From Neurospora tetraspora (lineage: Eukaryota > Ascomycota > Sordariomycetes > Sordariales > Sordariaceae): a stretch of DNA of 64,000 bases. The position numbers and the translations under genes are program-made. The number at the start of each line of letters is the position of its first letter. The first letter of the stretch is position 1. Location: the NCBI RefSeq assembly GCF_033439725.1, contig NW_026944384.1, positions 682,001 through 746,000 on the forward strand, written 5' to 3'. Under the pieces are notes generated by a model that did not search any database, was not told the DNA's origin, and saw only the letters and a list, made by a program, of their open reading frames with translations. This document shows, piece after piece, positions 55,887 to 64,000 of this stretch.

Positions 55887-56162
55887 ATGAGAGCAATAAG
55901 AGTAGAGGTAATAAGAGCAATCCGATAGGAAGAAAGATGGGGGAGTAATAGGCACCAAAAGCGTTGCAGATAGGGAGCTAGGGCATTGCATACAGGGAAC
56001 GGAAGTGTAAGGTAGTGAGTCCAGAATATTTTGCTTCGGGCGAATGGTTGTGCAGGCTCAGGGTTAGGGATATTGGTGGCAGGGAACAAGACTTCCCGAT
56101 CCAACAACACTTCTCACGCTTGGCAAGCCTGAGAAGACTTGGGGCCCCCTTGATTTTCCCAC

Positions 56163-56262
56163 TATGGTATCGATGTCGATGTCGATATCGACATCGACTT
56201 CGAGATTTTGACATCGAAATTTTGACATCGACTTCGACATCGACTTCGAAAATTCGAAGTCC
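56163..56262 (+). repeat. Short-unit TCGA-rich repeat
   Basis: Repeated GACATCGACTTC and GATGTC hexamer pairs make a locally palindromic stretch of about 100 bases. The Asp/Val and Ser/Thr ORFs over it are composition effects. The surrounding 55.9-57.7 kb shows no supported gene. Confidence 0.8.
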
Positions 56263-57787
56263 GACGTCCAAATGAAGGGATTCACAAGTGCGACCGCTGC
56301 GCGCGAAACTTTTCGCGCGACGAAGACGGGTCGACGAGAACCATTGAGCCACTGGCCCAATTGATTGGTATTGGGGAAGAATCCAAGTCCAAAATTCCAA
56401 ATCAGAAGGCCGTCATTTATACCCCACTCCAGTCGTCGCCCACCGCAAGGCCTGGACTTATCGTGGTAACTTTCGCAAAGTTCGCGGAAGGAACTATCAT
56501 TAATCGGCACCCAAAAGGATCCGGCTAATTAGGATCCTTCTTTCACTACCTGGTTAACTTCAATGCTGTAAATGACTGCTAGAACTTGGCCGCTCAGCGC
56601 ACCTTTCAGCACCTTACAAATCTGACCAATCAGGTTCTCCCCTGGGCAACTACCATAGTTGAGGCTACTAGAGCAGTTGAAGCAACGATTACAGATGCTC
56701 TTGACAATTGTAACTAGAATAGTAAGGCTGCCCATTTTCCCACTATGGTTCTTTGTCCTGGCGCTGAAATCTAGAGGACTAACCGTTGCCTTTTTGTCCA
56801 CGGTCAGTTGCGCTCTGTATCATCAAAGAACGTATAGCTGTTTTCCAAACCTCCAACCAAACGGCTTCTCTTTGCCTTTCTTCTATCAACTTTTCCGCTA
56901 GACCCTCATCTCTCTTCGCTGGTTTCCATGGTTGGGATGAAAGAGCATTCACTTCATGTTGCGCTCTCTTTGTTAGCACAAGCATCGTTTGGTTGTACAC
57001 CTTCTCCAAGAGTCATCGTGATTGAAAGAGTTCGATGTGATCATTGAGGTCCCTGTTTTCGGTCGTTCCAGAGCGTTTGTTAAGGTACTTGCGACTTCGT
57101 CCCTTTTACCTATGCTTAGACGAACATTCAGCGGCAGCCGGCACAAGTGAAGGGGTGGAAAGGCTCCAGTCAGGTTCTGACCTGGCATCTTAGTATATAC
57201 ACCGAACAGTCTGTCCATGTCGTTCACCACTGGTGTTCGTTAACAATGGAGGTTCAGGGCTCGGCTCAGAGGCACGGCATATGGGCCTGTTCGGACGTTA
57301 GGAGCATACCTAAGCACCGTAATGGCTCGATTATCGACAGAGATTGGTCGAACGATAATGTAGGCACTTGGTGCATTGATGCATGGCGGGATGCATGCCG
57401 GCAGTCCAAGATTTCACCATCTTCTTGCATCCCGCTGTACATCGAAACATGAGTCAGCAAATGCATCCTTTAACTCTACATATAAGGCCACGGAACCTCC
57501 TCATCTTTGAGTAAAAGGCAGAGGAATAGGTACATCATCTCGCACAACCATAATGGCCGTACTTAGGTTGTTACACTTTTGTTCTCCATGGTTCGGTTCA
57601 GGGGCTAGCGGGAAGCGGCCACGCACACGGACCCTAGCCCTCGGGGGCGGCGCGTAGCTAGAGTACTCGAAGCGAACGATCAAAACAAAATGCACAAGGA
57701 CGAGAAGTGGAAGAAACACACTTTGTTGATTGAAGGAAAAGACTTCACGACTACCTAGGTACCTAAGGGACGGAGGAATGTATCGAC

Positions 57788-58093
57788 TTACCTAAGTACA
57801 TGACCGAAACCAGGGCATCCACACGCGGACCGAAAGCTCAAACGACAATCTCTTTCAACACTGCCCAGCTGGGGAAGTCTTCGGGCAGAACCTCTTGTGC
57901 TGCCTGACTCTGAGACAGCCCAAGAAGCTTCGTCCTCTTTGGCCTTCCTTCTCTGGACTATCAGCGAGTTCAAGTGAACGGAGTGAACGTGGACACGAGG
58001 CACACAAGAGTGAGTACCTATAGGTAATGAACTTGTTGATTTGAGGAAGAAAGATGAAACGAGAAGAGGATGGGTGACCCTCGATATATACAA
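57788..58093 (-). other. Possible first exon downstream of a duplicated promoter
   Basis: A TATA-like TATATATCGAGGG (about 58079-58091) precedes a minus-strand leader and an open exon containing KAKEDEASWAVSESGS and RRLPQLGSVERDCRLSFRSA. The exon ends at a GTAAGT donor near 57790. No downstream exon was recognised. The promoter side is the sister of 16603-16740. Confidence 0.35.
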
Positions 58094-58170
58094 GACTGAT
58101 CTATGTGTGGATCGACCAAATGCCTACAAACAACGATCTTGCTCCTCTTCCTCCGCCCTCTTCCTCCGCC

Positions 58171-59115
58171 GGCCTCCATGGGGATAAAAAGGGAGAAACG
58201 GGTAAACTTGGAAGCCTGGTTGAGGAATTCTGTGCGGGTGATCTTGCCGTCCTGGCTCTTGTCACAGGCCTTGCGGATGATGACCTCAACCAGGCTGCCC
58301 TGGCTAGCCTGTCAAAGACGTGAGTCTTTCATTGATGAGTAGGTAATACAATATCGCCGCCGAGAGAGAAGTCAACAAGGTCCATTTCCTCAATCATGTT
58401 CTGGAAGGCTCTGACATTCGCAGTCCCATCAAATGGGATGCTATCCGGTCCCTTGTTGAGTTCGTAAAGACGACGGAAGTCGTCATACTTGGCTGTGCCG
58501 AGGCGCTCAACGTCGAACAGGCGGAAGGCGATTTCATACTCGGCATCGGGCTTCTCGAGCAGGTTCTCTGTGAGTACACAAGTGTTCCCACGGGACGTCG
58601 GTACGCGGCCAGGGGATGATCTCAGACCATAGCTCGTCCATTTGGTAGTGACGACCGGCGGACAGCACTCGGCGTCGGGCTTCTCGAGCAGGTTCTCGAA
58701 GTATGTCCAGTCGGAAAGGGTCACCTTTCCCTTGTTGGCTCGGTCGGCGACGCTGAACAGAATGCTATACTGTTCGCGCTTGATTTTGTGCTACATTCGG
58801 AGAAGTCGGGCGTGGGTCAGTCAACGTGTCGCAAGGTGAGAGCAAAGTCAGAATCTCTTGAGGTGTGACTCACGTAATCATCATGAGGGGGAGCGTGGCT
58901 CCCCCTCATGAGCCACGGCGTCGATGAACTGGTCTGCGCTGGTGGTGATCAGATCTTGGTGCTTGGGGAATGGCCATCTCCTTCGAAATGAAGTTAGCAA
59001 TGTCCGAGACCTCGTGGACTTGAATTTCAGTGGGGACTGCGACTTACCTTGTCGATCTTGAAGGAGTTCTGTCTGATTACCACTTCGATGGCCTCCGAGC
59101 GTGCTTCGGGAGCAG
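58171..59115 (-). pseudogene. AGC1/Aralar-type mitochondrial aspartate-glutamate carrier, EF-hand part only
   Basis: Recognisable blocks run right to left. APEARSEAIEVVIRQN is at 59061-59115, with a GTAAGT donor. PKHQDLITTSADQFIDAV is near 58915-58975. HKIKREQYSILFSVADRANK, VTLSDWTYFENLLEKPDAE and EIAFRLFDVERLG...YELNKGPDSIPFD lie in 58430-58800. ANVRAFQNMIEEMDLVD is near 58385, and VIIRKACDKSQDGKITRTEF plus FTRFSLFIPMEA at 58171-58260. These are the calcium-binding N-terminal domain of the mitochondrial Asp/Glu exchanger. The carrier domain is missing, ENLLEKPDAE is duplicated with about 120 bases between, a palindrome interrupts one exon, and about 60 residues are deleted between PFD and ANVRAF. 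It is clearly a pseudogene. Confidence 0.85.
58881..58911. repeat. Perfect 14-bp inverted repeat with 3-base loop
   Basis: TCATGAGGGGGAGC, GTG, GCTCCCCCTCATGA. It sits inside the AGC1-like exon just before its GTGAGT donor and looks like a local inverted duplication of that exon's own bases. Confidence 0.9.
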
Positions 59116-59133
59116 CTGTCAATGAATCAAGTG

Positions 59134-60437
59134 TTAGCCGTCTGAGCTGACGGTGACACAAACAGAGTCAAACAAACAGGTAAGTGTTTTCAGAATGAGA
59201 GTTGAGGAAAATGGAACAAATGACTTACGGAAGCCTTCCTCTCTTCTTTCTCTCACGCCCCAGGCCGAGGCCGGTGTTCTGATGTGGATGGCGCCCTTGC
59301 GGGCCCCGGCCTGGAGTCGGGCTCTTGAGAACGTCGCAGGGAGTCGCAGTGGTGGAGTAAAGTATCCTATCACGGTCCGCTCGAACAGCTGATCGTTTGT
59401 TTCCGTTGATGTCCGGCGAAACTGATTATCCGGAATGATGAGAATAAAGAGGCGAGAAAAGAACCCGAACAAGAAACCGCGGGAGTCAGAGCTCAACCGC
59501 CAAAGTTCTAAGAAAGGGGGTATACGATATGGTGGAATGGCCTTGTTGGGACAAGTCGGGTTCTGGAGGTTTCCCTTGGCGGCAGCACGACCCAAGATAA
59601 GCAGGCCACTGCTGGTCGAAACACTTCCCTTGCTTCCTCTCTGGGAGTGGTATCGAAAGCGGTGGTGTCAAAGACAGAAAACAGTGATGGCGCAACAAAA
59701 GGCAGCTCCGACATGAAGATGTTGAAGCAAGGCAAAGCAGCCTGAAAGGGATTGTGTGTTGGACTGGTAGTATGGAAAAGTGGTAGAAGTGGTGGGAGAG
59801 TGATGGCTGGGGTGAAGTTTCGTTCAAATATGCCCCTCGTCTTCTCAGCTAGAGGTACTAGCACACAGCGAGGGCAAGAAGCAACCTGGAAGTCTTTCGA
59901 AGGTACCAAGCCATACAAGTGGAGGTACGAAGGTACATCGAGTACACAATACAGAGTCATTTCCCCGCAACGGGTTGCAAAATTTCACTGGCAAGAGCAC
60001 TTTGCTTGGCAAATCAAGGAAGGATGCTCAACGGTCCCGAGATAGGCCATGTCGGCTCCCGTATGACCTTGGGCATTTGCAACTTCCCTCATCCCCCCCC
60101 CCCCTGCGGCTCTGGGAAGAACCTCTACGGTTTGGTTTGTCTTTTTGAGTCAGCCATGGGGGTGCCTGTAGTGTAAGGAACTCTCAAGTGGATATCGAGG
60201 CTGCAGGTACCCTGCTGATATGGGATTCAGATTGTTCGAGGCCTACTTCGTCTGATCTTGGTATTCATTGTATTCTCTAGAATAGGTAGAAGAGCTCTAC
60301 AAGGCTGCCATCACAAACTCCAATCTCTTGAGCTCAAATCACGGATAGAAACCCAGTTGAAAGTGAAACCAAACTCCACTCCGCCTCTCCAACATTCGGA
60401 AACTCTGTTGTCTTCATCATTTCGCAAGAGATCGAAA
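59134..60437. other. No clearly supported gene
   Basis: A 153-codon minus-strand ORF (59134-59595) contains a GTAAGT donor near 59230 and protein-like pieces, but no family is recognised. A poly-C run lies near 60095. Confidence 0.35.
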
Positions 60438-60820
60438 ATGACAGCACTTTCCTCCCACCTCTCCAACTTCCTGCCGCAAGTTTCCTCGGCCCTTCTCTTC
60501 ATCACCACCAAGAACGCCACCGCAGAAGAAGAAGGCACAAGCCATCACGGCCACTTCCAAGCCCTTCCAGAACCCACAAGCAGTAAGCCACCTCGTAGTC
60601 CTTGTCAGAAAGCACCCGTATTGCTCCTTCCATACGTCTTTGTGTCTCTGTTGTGAAGGTATCCCTGCTGACCTTTAATCTCCGCTCAGTTCCACCTCAC
60701 CACAAAGTCCTGTTCACGGTAGGCAGTTGCTCCCCCCACCCATCGATCCCCAGATCTGCTGCAAGCCCACAGGATCCCGATCGAGCACCAGGGGAAGTCA
60801 TGCTCTTGAACACCAGCTGA
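60438..60820 (+). CDS. Predicted two-exon 91-residue protein
   Basis: Exons 60438-60582 and 60690-60820 join in phase across a 107-base intron (GTAAGC donor, branch CTGCTGAC, CGCTCAG acceptor). The protein begins MTALSSHLSNFLPQVSSALL, a possible amphipathic or targeting segment, and continues FITTKNATAEEEGTSHHGHF and, after the splice, PPHHKVLFTVGSCSPHPSIP. No family recognised. The start is the first ATG after a long CA-rich leader. Confidence 0.4.
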
Positions 60821-60841
60821 CCCGATTAACCAGATCACACC

Positions 60842-61036
60842 ATGCGCCGAGTCGGTTGTCTCCGACTGTTCGTCGTTGCCCTCTTGTTGGCCTGGTGGGC
60901 CACTCAGCACTTTCGTGAGTGGCAGGGGCGTTTGGCCCTCGTTGCGACCCTGGACCACCAAGAGAAGGAGGTGGCAAACATCGCCGGGACGGGGACCGGG
61001 GCGAGAATCCACAGCGGGGAAACCCTCTACCTCTGA
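60842..61036 (+). CDS. Small ORF with N-terminal hydrophobic segment
   Basis: A 64-codon ORF begins MRRVGCLRLFVVALLLAWWA, a signal- or anchor-like start, and ends GARIHSGETLYL. It starts 21 bases after the preceding stop. It may instead be untranslated or spliced 3' sequence of that gene. Confidence 0.3.
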   Translation: MRRVGCLRLFVVALLLAWWATQHFREWQGRLALVATLDHQEKEVANIAGTGTGARIHSGETLYL

Positions 61037-61039
61037 GTC

Positions 61040-61858
61040 CACCCGGCACACGCACAAGGACAAGATGGAGGAGGGGGAGGACGGAAGCCGAGGCACAATC
61101 GACAGGGGGGAGAATTTGGGGACAGAAAAGGCTCGCTGACATCCAGTCGGCCAAGAAATACCATCATTCGTGCCCGTGCCATCTGAATTCCCTCGTAATT
61201 CTGCCATGATATCCAGTCTTGTACGCTGAGGTAAAAGGTTCCTTGAATAACTTGCACTAAGAGGATGCCAAACAAAAAGTGCCTTTACGAGAATTTCTAA
61301 TGATACTTCCTCCCGGCGACGGGTCCTCCCGCGCTGGCGGAGACTCAGACCATCTGGTTCACCACCCCCAGGTAGAAATCGCGAAAGCAAAGACAGAGCA
61401 GAACGCCATTTGAGGAAGCAGAGTGTACATAATTACCAATGCGTACACTACCCATCCCAATCGCGATGCATGGTTGCTCCATTTCATCAGTTGTCTGGCA
61501 AAGATTGCGGGGTCTTGCAAGCTTCCTTTGAGCCCAGATTGCCTCATGCTTCCATGCGTCACTTCACATCCCATCATTCATCCCATGAAACAACTCAGGC
61601 CTGCCAACCAAGCAAGACAACCAAAAGGGATAGTGTAACTACAACAGAGCCTTGGCTGCTTCCTAATACCCCCCACGATCACGTTGATGGTCCGGTCAAG
61701 ACCTTCACCGAACCGCCCTTGACATTTTCGGAGCCCCGGGCATCTCTTGTGTTCCCTTCCCAACGACTGGTAGTGCCTGGCTCAACCGTAACATCAAAGG
61801 CAACGACAGTGAAGTCCGCTTCTGTTGGCCAACTTGCAGTTCGGACTCTGATACTTGA
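61040..61858. other. No clearly supported gene
   Basis: Overlapping ORFs occur. A short plus-strand stretch near 61770-61855 (WLNRNIKGNDSEVRFCWPTC) lies in the same frame as the following fragment, with a TGA between. Confidence 0.3.
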
Positions 61859-62149
61859 CCGCGGTGCCTACCCCTGCTCAACTGGCAACAGGACCCGGAG
61901 GAACTGGAGGATATCACATGCTCTGTTGATCCAAAGGGGCAACGCAGCACGGCAAGGTCCAACTTGCAAGTGAGCCGAACCTGTTCAAGACCAAGGGTGG
62001 CGCCCTCTCTGCCTTCAGATTCTTTGCTAGCTTCAGTTCCGACAGCGTCCTACTTTCTCGAATTCGAGGCTCTGGCTTTCCATCCCCGGCGCCAAGCAGC
62101 TTCCAACAGCCATATCATGTCCAGTTCAAGGCCGCCCGTTGTTGCCTAG
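61859..62149 (+). pseudogene. Unrecognised protein-like fragment
   Basis: The open plus frame reads DPEELEDITCSVDPKGQRST and then VSRTCSRPRVAPSLPSDSLL, ending at TAG at 62147-62149. It is continuous with WLNRNIKGNDSEVRF upstream except for one TGA. A second frame (NLFKTKGGALSAFRFFASFS) is also protein-like, so the true frame is unsure. Confidence 0.25.
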
Positions 62150-63250
62150 AGACCTTTCAACTGGTTGCTGTCCCTTCTTCGAACAATATCATGTTGATGG
62201 AATTGCCAGGCTCGGACGGTAAATCAGGACCAAAGACGTTGCTGCGAGATGAAAACATGTGCAGCGTTGGACAAGCACGCCGGAGGCACTGTCGCATATG
62301 CGTGCAACATAGTTAAGAGCGCCTCCGAGTGGCATTCTCTCAGTGGTCCCGGAATTTCTATAAGACAGCCCATGCCCCCATGCTTCTCTCGTCTGTTTCT
62401 TCTCCATTCTCTCATCATCCCATCTTCTAGTCTTTCAAACAATTCCAAATGCAAACAATGGAAACCATTCAACCATCTTCAAACATCCCCACTTCCTCAA
62501 ACGCAAAATGATCCACTTTTCTTTCACTTTTGATTCACTCCGCCTCAGAAGTACCTCGCGCGCCATCCAACGCCCGACATACATCCGAGCTCGTCTCGCC
62601 TCTTGGCAGCCGCCTCAGAAAGTATGCTCTTTTCCATTCTTGTCTCCATTCTTCCTAGATCTTTGACGCAGTACTGACATTGCATCTTTCAACAGTCCAC
62701 CATCATTACCTCTTCTGTCGCATTCTTCCTATCATTCCTCCATCAATTATCGTCTCTTTTTGGTCCAGCAGCTTGTTATCGCCTGCTTCAACCTACGGCA
62801 TCTTTACGCCCTCTCCTTTTTGGCTCATGTCTCACCACCTGACATAAGGTATGCCGTCCGATTGGTTCCTCCTCCGGTGGTCAAAGCCCTGTGGCATCTT
62901 CTAATACTGGGCTCTGCCGCATCACGCAGTCCTCCGTCATGGCCTACTTCCAGGAGCCTTCTTTCTAGGCAGCTACTCTGCTGGTCATCACCGCACAGCT
63001 TGTGATAGCCCAGGGCCGGTATACACTTGCTTGGTGATGATCGCATGGTCAGTTTCCCCCAGATGCAAATCTTCCGTCCTTTCCTCTCCTCTGTTTGTCG
63101 TCAAGGCCCGCATTCTGACCACCACCGCAACACAGAACCGCAGATTCTCGTCCATGGGCGAAACCTACAGCTGTTCCCGTTACAGTCCCGCCCCTGTTAA
63201 CCGGGGGCGCGGCACCTCCTTCGACACCACCTACAGAAGTCATGTGCCTA
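62150..63250. other. No supported gene
   Basis: Pyrimidine-rich sequence with short unsupported ORFs. Confidence 0.4.
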
Positions 63251-63264
63251 GCACCGTCTTCGCA

Positions 63265-64000
63265 CACACTTCAACCTTTGGCCGAGAGTCAGCATGACAA
63301 ACAACCACCTTGATCGGTCCTTGAGCGCCTCGCAGTCATGTCCATGCCACCTGCATTCAACATCAATACCTACCTCTATCATCAATACCTAACAACATCA
63401 ACAACATCATCGATAACACCATCCGTGCCACCGAAGTGGCTTTCACTTCGCCCCAGCTGGCGCCGGCGCCAAAGGGTGGCCAAATTTGCGTAGGGCCTTC
63501 TGGGACACTCTTCGGGATGCATGGCAGCAGGACCACCTGAAAAGACAAACGCGACTAGGGCGCCGGCGCCGGCACGCACTTCACCATTCAGCTGGCGCCG
63601 GCGAAGACAATTTCAACGACGCCAATGGCGCCGGCGCCAGCAGGACAACATCAACAAGCAATCACAACTAGGGCGCCGGCGCCGGCACACACTTCAACCT
63701 CTGGCCGAGGGTCAGCGTGACAAATAACAATCTCAATCGGTCCTTGACAACTTGGGCTAGACCATGCACTCTCAATGTCTCCCATTGCTCTCAATGCTTC
63801 CATTGCTCACGAGCCACCTGGCTTCAACATCGATATCATCGATAACACCATCCGTGCCACCGAAGTGGCTTTCACTTCGCTCCAACTGGCGCCGGTGCCA
63901 GCAAGACCATCCTCAGGAGACAAACACAACAGGGGCGCCGGCGCCGGCACACACTTCACCAACATGTTCAAGAGGAACACATGCACAATCTGTTACACTC
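63265..64000 (+). repeat. About 430-bp direct repeat carrying GGCGCCGGCGCC palindromes
   Basis: Two units (63265-63690 and 63695 to the window end) share CAACCT(T/C)TGGCCGAG, TCAATCGGTCCTTGA-like and ATCGATAACACCATCCGTGC words, and CACCGAAGTGGCTTTCACTT. GGCGCCGGCGCC or close variants occur near 63463, 63561, 63594, 63628, 63673, 63890 and 63935, alternately preceded by AACTAGG or CTGG and often followed by ACACTTCA. No coding frame is conserved. Confidence 0.85.

Noticed and set aside
55978-56510. Asp/Val and Ser/Lys repeat proteins at 56.2 kb
   Set aside because: They are produced by the short TCGA-rich repeat in several frames at once.
63265-64000. CRISPR-like spaced repeats
   Set aside because: The spacing is irregular, the spacers are themselves repeated, the unit is palindromic and the genome is eukaryotic.

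Overview
The window looks like a chromosome arm segment of a filamentous ascomycete, most likely a sordariomycete close to the Sordariales. The reasons are short GT-AG introns with RCTRAC branch sites, a Pth11/SAT4-type rhodopsin-domain protein, a GH72 wall transglycosylase with a CBM43 domain, a BYS1-type secreted protein, relics of NLR, FunK1-kinase and DUF3716 genes, and an AT-rich block of the kind left by repeat-induced point mutation (RIP).

Layout. 1-1773: 3' part of a membrane receptor-like gene. About 2-16 kb: a gene graveyard on both strands with subtilase, NACHT/NLR, DUF3716 and FunK1 fragments, minisatellites, a 75-bp fold-back element, one plausible three-exon gene (10.9-11.7 kb), diverged tandem repeats, and a 731-bp hAT-like element with a clear 8-bp target duplication. 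16.9-23.7 kb: a tRNA-Lys(CTT), a BYS1-family secreted protein with a TATA box, and an intact GPI-anchored beta-1,3-glucanosyltransferase. 25.7-31.6 kb: one fossil Ty1/copia LTR element with 5-bp target duplications, heavily AT-shifted, carrying a younger nested solo LTR.

33.4-47.5 kb is the remarkable part. The minus strand holds a long series of exon-intron modules, each with a GT donor, a CTAAC/CTGAC-type branch site and an AG acceptor. Many introns carry a box C/D snoRNA-like element: C box RTGATGA, D box CTGA, often D' and C', closed by terminal stems whose paired bases change together between copies. I count 22 candidates in three families. The host exons are short, CT-rich and differ in length modulo 3, so the host transcript looks largely non-coding. 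I read this as a tandem, intron-hosted C/D snoRNA array, similar in design to mammalian SNORD115/116 loci. Its targets cannot be read from this sequence alone. Protein-like but disrupted ORFs lie in the 34-39 kb gap.

47.5-64 kb: diverged tandem repeats, an ORF pair separated by one in-frame TAG, a disrupted membrane-protein gene, a truncated and rearranged mitochondrial aspartate/glutamate carrier (AGC1) pseudogene, two small plausible genes near 60.4-61.0 kb, and at the right edge an approximately 430-bp direct repeat studded with the palindrome GGCGCCGGCGCC. Intact, confidently functional protein genes are few; most of the window is accessory or decaying sequence.
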